NCBI RefSeq assembly: GCF_947366995.1
Contig: NZ_CANBCC010000019.1
Location: forward strand, 1-58,333
Direction of reading: 5' to 3'
DNA: 58,333 nucleotides
Origin: an uncultured Aquabacterium sp.
Lineage (GTDB): Bacteria > Pseudomonadota > Gammaproteobacteria > Burkholderiales > Burkholderiaceae_C
The position numbers were made by a program, and so were the translations under genes. Shown piece after piece: positions 50,346-58,333 of this stretch. The first letter of the stretch is position 1, and the number at the start of each line of letters is the position of its first letter. Below the pieces are notes generated by a model. The model ran no database searches. It had not been told where the DNA came from and saw nothing but the letters and a program-made list of their open reading frames with translations.

Positions 50346-51548
50346 CTATTTCCGGACAATGGCCAGTCCTTTGAGGTACTCGCCCTCCGGAAACGTGATC
50401 GTGGTCGGGTGGTCCGCTGTGGCTTCCAGGCGCCGCAAAAGGTAACCGTCTGCTTGGGCGTCCAGCCCTGCGCCGGCCACGATCTTGTGGAACAGGTCGG
50501 CGCTGATGCCCCCCGAACACGAGAAGGTGAGCAGCAGGCCGCCCGGGTTCAGCAGCTTGAAAGCCAGGCGGTTGATGTCCTTGTAGGCGCGGCTGGCGCG
50601 GTCGGCATGGGCGGCGCTGGGCGCGAACTTCGGCGGGTCGAGCACGATGGCGTCGAAGGTGCGCCCCTCTTGAATGAAGCGACGCAGCGTGCCGTTCACG
50701 TCGGCATCCAAGGCGGTGTGGGCGCCGGCGTTGAAGCCATTGAGGGTGACGTGGGCCGTGGCGCGCGCCAGGGCCGGGCCCGACGAGTCGACGCTGGTGA
50801 CCTCGGTGGCCCCGCCCGCCAGGGCCGCCACGCTGAAGCCGCCGGTGTAGCTGTAGCAGTTGAGCACCGTCTTGCAGCCCAGTTCGCGCACCAGGCGGGC
50901 AAACAGCCCGCGGTTGTCCCGCTGGTCGAGGTAGTAGCCGGTCTTGTGGCCCTCGGCCACGTCCAGCGTTAGCTTCCAGCCGTTCTCATGGATGGTCACT
51001 TCGGTGGGGCGGCGGCTGCCGTCCGGGGTCTCCGGGTGCCGCAGCCAGCCGGTCACGGGCTCGAGCCCTTCCAGCCCCCGCACGTTCGCGTCCGAGCGCT
51101 CGTAGACATACGGGCACCCGGTGGCGGCCACCAGGGCATCGGCGATCTGCTGTTTCCAGCGTTCGCTGCCAGTGCTCAGGAACTGCGCACTCAGCAGGTC
51201 GTCGTACTGGTCGACGATCAGGCCGGGCAGGCCGTCGGCCTCACCGTGGATCAGGCGGATGCCGTTGGAGTCGATGCCCAGGCGGCGACGCAGGGCCACG
51301 GCCTGCGCCACGCGGCGCAGGAAGAAGGCCGCGTCGATGCGTTCGGCCTCGTCGAAGCTCCAGGCCCGCACGCGGATCTGCGAGCTGGGGCTGAAGGCGG
51401 CCCAGGCCAGGAAACGGCCATCGTGCGCCTGCACCCGCACCGTTTCACCCGCATCGCCGCCGCCCTTGGCGATGCTGCCCTGGAAGACCCAGGGGTGTTG
51501 CCGCAACAGGGAGCGCTCTTTGCCATCGCGCAGCGTGATCGTCTTCAT
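50346..51548 (-). CDS. rlmI: 23S rRNA (cytosine(1962)-C(5))-methyltransferase family (RlmI)
   Basis: A 400-residue class I SAM-dependent rRNA methyltransferase. A PUA domain at the N terminus (LRDGKERSLLRQHPWVFQGS) precedes the Rossmann core with NCYSYTGGFSVAALAGG and VLDPPKFA, and the catalytic Cys of TFSCSGG near the C terminus. I chose the ATG at 51548 (MKTITLRDG), the usual start. The gene lies 60 bases after xerC on the same strand. The exact RNA target is inferred from family membership. Confidence 0.9.
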   Translation of the reverse strand: MKTITLRDGKERSLLRQHPWVFQGSIAKGGGDAGETVRVQAHDGRFLAWAAFSPSSQIRVRAWSFDEAERIDAAFFLRRVAQAVALRRRLGIDSNGIRLIHGEADGLPGLIVDQYDDLLSAQFLSTGSERWKQQIADALVAATGCPYVYERSDANVRGLEGLEPVTGWLRHPETPDGSRRPTEVTIHENGWKLTLDVAEGHKTGYYLDQRDNRGLFARLVRELGCKTVLNCYSYTGGFSVAALAGGATEVTSVDSSGPALARATAHVTLNGFNAGAHTALDADVNGTLRRFIQEGRTFDAIVLDPPKFAPSAAHADRASRAYKDINRLAFKLLNPGGLLLTFSCSGGISADLFHKIVAGAGLDAQADGYLLRRLEATADHPTTITFPEGEYLKGLAIVRK

Positions 51549-51608
51549 CGTGGGAACCGGGTGGGTGCAAAACCCGGATTGTCCCCCAGTGCCCCGCGGC
51601 AAGGGGGC

Positions 51609-52589
51609 TCAAGGCTTGCGGCGCGCGCGGGGGTGGGCCGCGTCGTAGACCTTGGCCAGGTGCTGAAAATCGAGCTTGGTGTACACCTGTGTGGTCGTGA
51701 TGTGGGCGTGGCCCAGCAGCTCCTGCACGGCGCGCAGGTCACCGCTGGACTGCAGCAGGTGGCTGGCAAAGCTGTGACGCAGCATGTGCGGGTGCACGTG
51801 CGTGGGCAGCCCGGCCAACTGGGCCAGTTGCTTGAGCCGGTTGCGCAGCTGCATCGGCGTCAGGCGGGTGCCGAGCCGGCTCAGGAAGAGGGCGTTGTCC
51901 TGAGGCGCCGTCAGGCTCGCACGCACGTCCAGCCAGTGCCGCAGGGCCCGCAGGGCCGCGCTGCCGACCGGCACGCTGCGGCGCTTGTGGCCCTTGCCCA
52001 GCACGTGCGCTTCGGCGGCCTGCAGGTCGATCCAGCCAGCCGCCTGCGGGCTGGCGGCCACATCCAGCCCGATCAGTTCGGCGCTGCGCAGGCCGCTGCT
52101 GTAGAGCAGTTCGATCATCGCGGCATCGCGGGCGGCCAGCCACGGGGCCTCCCGTTCCTGACGCGCTGCGGCGGCGGGGGAGGCCGCCGTCGGCGGGCTG
52201 AGGCGCGGCGCCTGCTCGGCCAGCTGCACGGCCTGGTCCACCGACAAGGCCTTGGGCAGGGGTTTGGCGGCCTTCGGCGGTTTGATGCCATCGGCCGGGT
52301 TGACCTTCGCCAGGCCTTCGCGCCCCATCCATTTGAAGAGACCGCGCCAGGCGGCCAGCGTGATGGCCAGGCTGCGCGGGCCCAGCCCTTGGGCATGCAA
52401 CCGGGCAATCCAGCCGCGCACATGGTGCGACCGCAGGGCGTCGAGCGCGAGGCCCTCCGGTTCGCACAGCGCCTCCAGGCGGGCGAAGGCATCACCGTAC
52501 ATCGCGAGCGTGCGCTCGGCCAGCCGGCGCTGCGTGCGCAGGTAGGCCACGTGCTGGGTGATCAGCGTGTGGCCCGGCGCGTCGCCCAT
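51609..52589 (-). CDS. xerC: Tyrosine recombinase XerC
   Basis: XerC, with XerD, resolves chromosome dimers at dif. The 326-residue protein has the SAM-like core-binding domain (1-110) and the tyrosine catalytic domain with Arg168 (SSGLRSAEL), a basic LGKGHKRRS, HMLRH (His268, Arg271), His294 and the nucleophile Tyr303. A 20-25 residue Ala/Pro-rich insertion lies near 128-150 between the domains. The start ATG at 52589 lies 2 bases after the DUF484 stop. The dapF-DUF484-xerC order matches that known in many Proteobacteria. Confidence 0.95.
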   Translation of the reverse strand: MGDAPGHTLITQHVAYLRTQRRLAERTLAMYGDAFARLEALCEPEGLALDALRSHHVRGWIARLHAQGLGPRSLAITLAAWRGLFKWMGREGLAKVNPADGIKPPKAAKPLPKALSVDQAVQLAEQAPRLSPPTAASPAAAARQEREAPWLAARDAAMIELLYSSGLRSAELIGLDVAASPQAAGWIDLQAAEAHVLGKGHKRRSVPVGSAALRALRHWLDVRASLTAPQDNALFLSRLGTRLTPMQLRNRLKQLAQLAGLPTHVHPHMLRHSFASHLLQSSGDLRAVQELLGHAHITTTQVYTKLDFQHLAKVYDAAHPRARRKP

Positions 52590-52591
52590 GC

Positions 52592-53284
52592 TCAGTCCAG
52601 CAAGCGGCTGAGCGAGGCGCCGGCCACCTCGCCGACCTGCACGAGGAAGTCCACGCCCATGTCGGCCGTGTAGCGGGTGGCATCCGGCGAGCCGAGCACC
52701 AGCAGCCCGTAACAGGCGCCATCGCGGTGCAGCGGGATCAGCGCCAGCGAGGCCACGGTGCTGGCGTCGTCCAGCCACTTGGCGGCCTCGAAGCCGGCGT
52801 TGACGCCGCAGTAGGGCTGGCTCAGGCTGCCGGCAAAGCTGCGGGCGTCATCGCTGACGGGCTGCATGGCCGGCAGGGCGCCGGCGCGCTCGGCCAGCGT
52901 GGCCTGCACCGGGTGCGTGGTGGTGCCCCAGATGCGGACGGCCGCCTGCGGGATCAGGAACTGGTCCTGCAGGCCCCTGACCACGACATCGGGCAGTGCC
53001 GCATCGTCGTGGCACAGCAGCACGCTGCGCACCCACAGATGCAGGCGGTGCACGATGGCTTCGTTTTCCTGGCTCAGGCGGATCATGTCCATGATGCGCT
53101 TTTCGAGCCCGCGGATCTTGTCGCGAAGCATCTCCATCTGCCGCTCCTGCAGCGAGACGGCGCGGCTGCCGTGCGGGCTGCTGAGCTGGATGCTGGCCAG
53201 CAGTTGGGCGTGGCGTTCGAAAAACGCCGGTGTGTTCACCAGGTAGTTGGCGATTTCTTCTTCGGTGATGCCTTGCAGGGTCAT
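52592..53284 (-). CDS. DUF484 family protein
   Basis: A 230-residue protein of the DUF484 family, GAF-like, of unknown biochemical role. It begins MTLQGITEEEIANYLVNTPA and has a coiled region (about 45-75) before the GAF-like fold; GLLVLGSPDATRYTADMGVDFLVQVG is split across about 190-220. In Proteobacteria it is typically sandwiched between dapF and xerC, as here (13 and 2 base gaps). Confidence 0.9.
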   Translation of the reverse strand: MTLQGITEEEIANYLVNTPAFFERHAQLLASIQLSSPHGSRAVSLQERQMEMLRDKIRGLEKRIMDMIRLSQENEAIVHRLHLWVRSVLLCHDDAALPDVVVRGLQDQFLIPQAAVRIWGTTTHPVQATLAERAGALPAMQPVSDDARSFAGSLSQPYCGVNAGFEAAKWLDDASTVASLALIPLHRDGACYGLLVLGSPDATRYTADMGVDFLVQVGEVAGASLSRLLD

Positions 53285-53297
53285 GAGGGGAAGGGGT

Positions 53298-54161
53298 TCA
53301 GAGTGCGGGGACGTCGATTTCGCCGTCGAAGACCTTGACGGCCGGACCGGTCATGAGAACGGGCGTGCCGGGGCCGGCCCAGCGGATGGTCAGGCGGCCG
53401 CCGGGCATGTCGACGTCAACGGTCTCGTCCAGCCAGCCCAGCCGGATGCCGGCCACCACGGCGGCGCAGGCGCCCGAGCCGCAGGCCAGCGTCTCGCCCG
53501 AGCCGCGTTCGTACACGCGCAGGCGGATGTGGCCGCGGTTCACCACCTCCATGAAGCCGGCGTTCACGCGGCGCGGAAAGCGGCGGTGGCCTTCGATCTG
53601 CGGGCCGAGCTCGTCGACCGGGGCGTGTTCGGTGCTGTCCACGCGCATCACGGCGTGGGGGTTGCCCATGCTGACGACGGCGACTTCCACCGGGTGGTTG
53701 GCGAGTTCGATCGGCCACAGCTCGCAGCCGTTTTCCAGGCGCGGCGCGAGGCCCGTGCCGTCGAAGGGCACCTCGGCGGGCACCAGGAAGGGCGCACCCA
53801 TGTCGACCGTGACGCGGCCATCGGCCTGCAGGCGCGGCTCGATCACGGCCTTGAGCGTTTGCACGCGGATCACGTCCTTCGACGTCAGCCCCGTGTCGTG
53901 CACGAAGCGCGCAAAGCAGCGGGCGCCGTTGCCGCACTGTTCCACCTCGCCGCCATCGGCGTTCATGATGCGGTAGGTGAAGTCGGTGCCGCGGGCGGCG
54001 TCGCCCGGCTCGACGATGAGAATCTGGTCGGCGCCGATGCCGAAGCGCCGGTCCGCCAGAAAGCGGTACTGGGCCGGGCTCAGGTCGATCGGGGCGCGGG
54101 TGGCATCGAGCACGACGAAGTCGTTGCCCGCGCCGTGCATCTTGGTGAAACGCAGCTTCAT
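53298..54161 (-). CDS. dapF: Diaminopimelate epimerase
   Basis: DapF interconverts LL- and meso-diaminopimelate for lysine and peptidoglycan synthesis. The 287-residue protein has both catalytic cysteines: Cys76 in [12 protein letters not shown] and Cys227 in [10 protein letters not shown]. The N terminus is [15 protein letters not shown] used the ATG at 54161 (MKLRFTKM), the family start. Three minus-strand genes (DUF484, xerC, rlmI) follow with small gaps and probably share its transcript. It diverges from ugd with a 148-base gap. Confidence 0.98.
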   Translation of the reverse strand: MKLRFTKMHGAGNDFVVLDATRAPIDLSPAQYRFLADRRFGIGADQILIVEPGDAARGTDFTYRIMNADGGEVEQCGNGARCFARFVHDTGLTSKDVIRVQTLKAVIEPRLQADGRVTVDMGAPFLVPAEVPFDGTGLAPRLENGCELWPIELANHPVEVAVVSMGNPHAVMRVDSTEHAPVDELGPQIEGHRRFPRRVNAGFMEVVNRGHIRLRVYERGSGETLACGSGACAAVVAGIRLGWLDETVDVDMPGGRLTIRWAGPGTPVLMTGPAVKVFDGEIDVPAL

Positions 54162-54309
54162 GCGCCCGATTATCCGCCCATCGCCCGCCCCCTGCTTGAG
54201 GGCACCCCAGAGGGAAACAGGGGGGGCGTCCAGGGCTCGCCGCACTGCAGCAAAGGAAGGCGGTTAGCATCGGCGCTGTGTCCATCCGCACCCGCTGCAC
54301 CGAGCCAAC

Positions 54310-55515
54310 ATGAGCCATCCGTCGTCCACCCCGTCGCAACACGCTCCGTCGAAGATCGCCGTCGTCGGTCTCGGCTACGTCGGCATGTCCATGGCCGTGC
54401 TGCTGGCCCGCCAGAATCAGGTCACTGCGGTGGACGTCATGCCCGCCCGTGTGGAGATGGTCAACAACCGCGTCTCGCCCATTGAAGACGCCGACATCAC
54501 CCGCTGCCTGCAGACCGAAAAGCTCGACCTGCGTGCCACCACGAATGCCGCCGAGGCCTATGCCGAGGCCGAATACGTCGTGATCGCCACGCCGACCGAC
54601 TACGACGCCGACACCAACCGCTTCAACACGCGCAGCGTCGAAGCCGTCATCCAGGACGTGCTGGCCGTCAACCCGAAGGCGGTGATGGTGATCAAGTCGA
54701 CCATCCCGGTGGGCTACACCGAAGAGGTCAACCGCAAGTTCAACACCAGCCAGGTGATCTTCTCGCCCGAGTTCCTGCGCGAAGGCCGGGCCCTGCACGA
54801 CAACCTCTACCCCAGCCGCATCGTGGTGGGCGAGCGTTCGGCGCGCGCCGAGCGCTTTGCCGCGCTGCTCAAGCAGGCCTCGCTCAAGCCCGACGTGCAG
54901 GTGCTGCTGACCGGCTCATCGGAAGCCGAGGCGATCAAGCTGTTCGCCAACACCTACCTTGCGATGCGCGTGGCCTACTTCAACGAGCTCGACACCTATG
55001 CCCAGACGCACGGCCTGAACACCCGCGAGATCATCGACGGCGTGTGCCTGGACCCGCGCGTTGGCACGCACTACAACAACCCGAGCTTCGGCTACGGTGG
55101 CTACTGCCTGCCCAAGGACACCAAGCAGCTGCTGGCCAACTACTCGGCCGTGCCGCAGAACCTGATCGGCGCCATCGTGACGTCCAACACCACGCGCAAG
55201 GACTTCGTGGCCGACAGCATCCTGGCGCGCAAGCCGAAGGTGGTGGGCATCTACCGCCTCATCATGAAGGCGGGCAGCGACAACTTCCGCGCCAGCTCCA
55301 TTCAGGGCGTGATGAAGCGCATCAAGGCCAAGGGCGTGGAAGTCATCCTGTACGAGCCGGTGCTGGATCAGGACGAGTTCTTCAACTCCAAGGTCATCAA
55401 TGACCTCGCCGAGTTCAAGGCCCGCTCGGACGTGATCGTCGCCAACCGCATCGGCGCCGACCTGCAGGACGTGCTCGACAAGGTCTACAGCCGCGACCTG
55501 TTCGGTCAGGACTGA
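54310..55515 (+). CDS. ugd: UDP-glucose 6-dehydrogenase
   Basis: Ugd oxidises UDP-glucose to UDP-glucuronate, a precursor for exopolysaccharide and lipid A sugars. The 401-residue protein has the NAD-binding [10 protein letters not shown] (20-29), the STIPVGYT segment near 135, and the catalytic Cys266 in [11 protein letters not shown]. Length and motifs match the family of about 390 residues seen in Enterobacteria; it could in principle act on another nucleotide sugar. No polysaccharide gene cluster lies next to it. The stop overlaps the end of the convergent chemoreceptor gene by 10 bases. Confidence 0.92.
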   Translation: MSHPSSTPSQHAPSKIAVVGLGYVGMSMAVLLARQNQVTAVDVMPARVEMVNNRVSPIEDADITRCLQTEKLDLRATTNAAEAYAEAEYVVIATPTDYDADTNRFNTRSVEAVIQDVLAVNPKAVMVIKSTIPVGYTEEVNRKFNTSQVIFSPEFLREGRALHDNLYPSRIVVGERSARAERFAALLKQASLKPDVQVLLTGSSEAEAIKLFANTYLAMRVAYFNELDTYAQTHGLNTREIIDGVCLDPRVGTHYNNPSFGYGGYCLPKDTKQLLANYSAVPQNLIGAIVTSNTTRKDFVADSILARKPKVVGIYRLIMKAGSDNFRASSIQGVMKRIKAKGVEVILYEPVLDQDEFFNSKVINDLAEFKARSDVIVANRIGADLQDVLDKVYSRDLFGQD

Positions 55516-57077
55516 TCGAGCCGGAAGCGCTGCACGGTCTTCGACAGGTCGATGGCCTGCTGGCGCAGGCTGTCGGCAGCGGCGGCCGATTGCTCGACCA
55601 GCGCGGCGTTCTGCTGCGTCATCTGATCGAGCTGCCCGACCGATTGCGTGACCACGCCGATGCCGGTGGACTGCTGGCGCGTGGCGTCGGCAATCTCGCT
55701 CATCGCCTGCGAGACGCGCTGGATGGACTCGACGATTTCGGTCATCACCGAGCCGGCCTCGCGCACCTTCTGCGAGCCCACCTCCACGCGGTCGACCGAC
55801 TGACCGATCAGCGTCTTGATCTCGCGCGCGGCCTCGGCACTGCGCTGCGCGAGCGAGCGCACTTCGCCGGCCACCACGGCAAAGCCGCGGCCCTGTTCGC
55901 CGGCGCGCGCCGCCTCCACTGCGGCGTTCAACGCCAGGATGTTGGTCTGGAAGGCGATGCCGTCGATGACGCTGATGATGTCGGCGATCTGGCGCGAGGC
56001 CTCGGTGATCTGCTGCATCTGGGCGACCACGCTCTCGACGACCTCGCCGCCCTGCGCGGCGCGCTGGCTGGCGGTGTCGGCCAGGTGGTTGGCCACGCCG
56101 GCCGATTCGGCCGAGTGTTCCACGGTCTTGCTCAGCGTGTCCATCGACGAGGCCGTGGCCTGCAGGTTGGACGCGGTCTGCTCGGTGCGGTTCGACAGGT
56201 CCTGGTTGCCGGCGGCGATCTCGGTGCTGGCCGTCAGCATGCTTTCCGACGAACTGCGCACCGAAGCCACCATGTCGCGCAGGCCGGTCTGCATGGTGCG
56301 CATCGACAGCATCAGGTGGGCGATTTCGTCCTTGCCCCTCGGGTTGATCTCTCGGGTCAGGTCGCCATGGGCGATGGCTTCGGTGATCTCTTCCGCGCGG
56401 CGCAGCGGGCCGGTGATGGAGGCGATCGTCAGGCCCATCAGCGGCAGAAAGATCAGGCCCGGTGACAGCAGCAGCACCCACAGCAGGATGACGGTGTGGG
56501 TGGCGCTGTCGGCCGCGCGGTCACGCCGGGTCTCGGCCAGCTGGTTGATTTCCTTGTCGAGCTGCGTGACGGCCATCTCCAGCACGTCGGCCTTGGCGCG
56601 CGCGGCTTCGGTGGCCAGATAGGCTTCCCCCGGGGCGGTCAGGGCGTTGTCGGCCACCATCTGCAGCGTGGGTGCCAGCAGCTTGCCGTAACCGTCGAGC
56701 TGCTCCTGCAGCTTGCGCGACTGCTCGCGCAGCCCTTCACTGGGTGCCGATTCGAGCATGCGGGACATGGTCTGGCGTGTCTGCTCCAGCAGCTTCTGCC
56801 AGGCCTTGAACTCGGTCTCGGCCGAGACGGAATCCCCCGCGTTGATGATGGCGGCCTTTTCGTGGCCCCGCAGCCGCCCCATGTTGAGGGCGAGTTCGGC
56901 CATCGTCTGCGTGGCGGTGAACTCCTGCCGGGCGAAGCCGTCGAGCTCGCCCTTGAGGCCTTGCAGTTGCACCGTCATGCCGACGCCGACGATGGTGCCG
57001 ATGCCCACCACCAGCGCCATGCAGGCCAGCAGGCGCGAGCGAATCGAAAAACCACGTAGCCACGTGATCCAAGCCAT
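55506..57077 (-). CDS. Methyl-accepting chemotaxis protein
   Basis: A 523-residue transmembrane chemoreceptor. The layout is TM1 (15-35), a four-helix periplasmic ligand domain (about 40-195), TM2 (about 197-228), HAMP (about 230-280) and a cytosolic coiled coil. The kinase-control tip reads [20 protein letters not shown] and [20 protein letters not shown]. There is no C-terminal NWETF-type pentapeptide. The ligand is unknown. GGAGA 6 bases before the ATG supports the start. No che genes are in the window, so the receptor is probably an orphan here. Confidence 0.94.
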   Translation of the reverse strand: MAWITWLRGFSIRSRLLACMALVVGIGTIVGVGMTVQLQGLKGELDGFARQEFTATQTMAELALNMGRLRGHEKAAIINAGDSVSAETEFKAWQKLLEQTRQTMSRMLESAPSEGLREQSRKLQEQLDGYGKLLAPTLQMVADNALTAPGEAYLATEAARAKADVLEMAVTQLDKEINQLAETRRDRAADSATHTVILLWVLLLSPGLIFLPLMGLTIASITGPLRRAEEITEAIAHGDLTREINPRGKDEIAHLMLSMRTMQTGLRDMVASVRSSSESMLTASTEIAAGNQDLSNRTEQTASNLQATASSMDTLSKTVEHSAESAGVANHLADTASQRAAQGGEVVESVVAQMQQITEASRQIADIISVIDGIAFQTNILALNAAVEAARAGEQGRGFAVVAGEVRSLAQRSAEAAREIKTLIGQSVDRVEVGSQKVREAGSVMTEIVESIQRVSQAMSEIADATRQQSTGIGVVTQSVGQLDQMTQQNAALVEQSAAAADSLRQQAIDLSKTVQRFRLDQS

Positions 57078-57112
57078 GGGTAGTCTCCATCTGTTCTGAC
57101 CCGAACGATGAA

Positions 57113-57132
57113 GTGGTATCGGCAGGTACCAC
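57113..57132. other. 20-base dyad upstream of the chemoreceptor gene
   Basis: GTGGTATCGGCAGGTACCAC, perfect 6-base arms around an 8-base centre, lies in the 92-base gap between the acyltransferase end and the chemoreceptor start. It could be an operator or a weak hairpin. Confidence 0.4.
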
Positions 57133-57169
57133 GGCGCCCTTGATGTGGGCTAACCCGCGGTTTGCACGG

Positions 57170-58084
57170 TCAATACAAGCCCGGTTGGCCCTCGGGGCGG
57201 GTCTTGAAGCGCTTGTGCACCCACAGGTACTGCGCAGGTTGCCGGGTGATCTCGCCCTCGATGTAGCGGTTGAGGGCGGCGGTGTCGGCCTCGGCATCGG
57301 GGGTGGGGAAACCAGTCAGCGGGGCCTCGAACCGCACGCGCCAGCCACGTCCGCCGGGCAGGATCTCGGCGATCACCGGCTGCACCACCATGTCCAGCAT
57401 GCGCGCCAGCCGCGACGGCGCCAGCAGCGTGGCCGCCGGCACCCCGAAGAAGGGCACGAAGGCCGCATCCTTGGCACCGAAGTCCATGTCGGGCAGATTG
57501 AAGAAGCCCCGGCCCTGCTTCACGGCCTTGAGCAGCGGTTTGACGGAGTCGCTGCGCGGAAAGATCTCGGCGTTGCCGAAGCGCAGGCGGCCCCGGCGCA
57601 TCAGCGCGTCCATCAGCGGGTGGCTCTGGGTCTGGTAGATCGACGCACCGGGACGCGCCTGCTTGAGCAGGATGGCGGCACCGGCCACATCCAGGCCCAC
57701 GAAGTGCGGGCACAGCCACATCGTCGGACGGCCACTTTCCTGGAACACGCGTTCGGCCAGATCGATGTCGCCTTCGACGTGGATCAGCCGGCTCACCCGC
57801 GCGGGCGACGCCCACCACAGCACGGTGCGGTCGAGCAGGCTCTGCGTGAGCCAGCGGAAGTGCTGCTTGAGCAGCGCTTCGCGCTCGTCCGGCCCCATCT
57901 GCGGAAAGCACAGCTCGAGGTTGCGCAGGCCGATGCGGCGGCGTGATCCCGCCAGGTGGTACAGCGCCTCCGACAGCACCACAGCCAGCCCGGCCAGTAC
58001 CGGCAGCGGCAGGAAGTGGAGCAGCCACAGCACGCCGATGGCGCTGCGGATGGCGGCCTCGCGGACGAACGTGCGCGCCCGCAT
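57170..58084 (-). CDS. LpxL/HtrB-type lauroyl or lipid A acyltransferase
   Basis: A 304-residue membrane-bound acyltransferase that adds a secondary acyl chain to Kdo-lipid A (LpxL/LpxM group). A single N-terminal membrane helix (about 14-38) precedes the HX4D catalytic motif HFVGLD (His127, Asp132) in CPHFVGLDVAG and later GRGFFNLPDMDFG. The product specificity cannot be set from sequence. Its ATG overlaps the stop of the next upstream acyltransferase (ATGA), so the two are translated together. This fits with kdsD-kdsC-lptC elsewhere in the window as lipopolysaccharide supply genes. Confidence 0.93.
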   Translation of the reverse strand: MRARTFVREAAIRSAIGVLWLLHFLPLPVLAGLAVVLSEALYHLAGSRRRIGLRNLELCFPQMGPDEREALLKQHFRWLTQSLLDRTVLWWASPARVSRLIHVEGDIDLAERVFQESGRPTMWLCPHFVGLDVAGAAILLKQARPGASIYQTQSHPLMDALMRRGRLRFGNAEIFPRSDSVKPLLKAVKQGRGFFNLPDMDFGAKDAAFVPFFGVPAATLLAPSRLARMLDMVVQPVIAEILPGGRGWRVRFEAPLTGFPTPDAEADTAALNRYIEGEITRQPAQYLWVHKRFKTRPEGQPGLY

Positions 58085-58333
58085 CAGGCGGCGTCACCGG
58101 CGGTGCCGGCGCTGGACGAGGTCAGGATCTCTGCGCGGGGCGCCTTGTAGCGGTTGTAGCCCCACAGGTACTGCTCGGGTGCTTGCATGATCTGGTGTTC
58201 CATCAGCCGGTTCACGGCGGCGGCCGATTCTGCCGCATCGCCGCCGGCCAGTACCGCCTCGGTGTCCGGGGCCACGCGTTCGGCGTGCACCACATAGTCG
58301 CAGCCCAGCGATCGGCGCTGCGCGGCACCCAGC
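58084..58333 (-). CDS. Second LpxL-type acyltransferase, C-terminal part (cut by the window end)
   Basis: The last 82 residues of another LysoPL/lipid A acyltransferase, open to the window edge. The recognisable end is MEHQIMQAPEQYLWGYNRYK, the conserved C-terminal motif of LpxL/LpxM/HtrB proteins (compare the QYLWVHKRFKTRP of the next gene). The N-terminal part and HX4D motif lie outside. It is translationally coupled to the downstream copy (ATGA), so these two acyltransferases form a pair, perhaps adding two secondary chains as LpxL and LpxM do. Confidence 0.85.
   Translation of the reverse strand, partial: LGAAQRRSLGCDYVVHAERVAPDTEAVLAGGDAAESAAAVNRLMEHQIMQAPEQYLWGYNRYKAPRAEILTSSSAGTAGDAA

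Overview
The window (58,333 bp, GC-rich) is the chromosomal replication-origin region of a betaproteobacterium, most likely order Burkholderiales. The evidence is the gene order gyrB-dnaN-dnaA | rpmH-rnpA-yidD-yidC-mnmE, a type I restriction-modification operon beside gyrB, mnmG-rsmG-parA-parB with parS sites, kdsD-kdsC-lptC, and PEP-CTERM exported proteins. I could not assign a genus. No rRNA, tRNA, CRISPR, prophage or insertion sequence was seen.

Layout. 1-2573: hsdM and a short, probably frameshifted hsdS fragment (minus strand). 2727-9672: gyrB, a PEP-CTERM protein gene, dnaN and dnaA, all minus. 9673-10122 is the divergence point where transcription flips to plus. DnaA boxes lie on both sides of dnaA, and the dnaA-dnaN spacer carries a diverged tandem duplication (period 318 bp) of a DnaA-box array. 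10123-12925: rpmH-rnpA-yidD-yidC, with overlapping ATGA junctions from rnpA onward. 13022-17543: a 42-residue membrane peptide, a fatty acid hydroxylase-family protein, mnmE, a cyclic-nucleotide-binding protein and an HD-GYP response regulator. 17579-23749: a 1346-residue hybrid histidine kinase and a KefB-type antiporter (minus). 23834-26832: kdsD-kdsC-lptC-SDR, for Kdo synthesis and LPS export. 26826-31029: a His-rich exported protein, a glycine-rich RRM protein, a membrane protein of unknown function, a YchJ-like protein, a second hydroxylase and a YkgJ-like cysteine cluster protein. 31289-38566: mnmG, rsmG, a frameshifted exported basic protein, a choice-of-anchor I/PEP-CTERM protein, parA and parB, with three parS sites inside the mnmG-rsmG segment.

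38586-50242 is an accessory, signalling-rich stretch: a membrane-anchored methyltransferase, a flavin reductase, two hybrid kinases, two tandem diguanylate cyclases, cytochrome b561 with two YceI proteins, an HDOD protein and an AraC-type regulator. 50346-58333: rlmI, xerC, a DUF484 gene and dapF (one minus-strand series), ugd, a chemoreceptor and two LpxL-type acyltransferases (the last cut by the window end).

How the parts work together. The core genes cover initiation (DnaA), replication (DnaN, GyrB), segregation (ParA, ParB, parS), tRNA modification (MnmE with MnmG), ribosome and membrane biogenesis (RpmH, RnpA, YidD, YidC) and outer-membrane lipid A/Kdo supply. The conserved blocks are split at three places by genes for exported or membrane proteins, two of them PEP-CTERM proteins, which looks like lineage-specific insertion. 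The accessory half is dominated by c-di-GMP and phosphorelay signalling. The most unusual single structure is the duplicated DnaA-box array between dnaN and dnaA.
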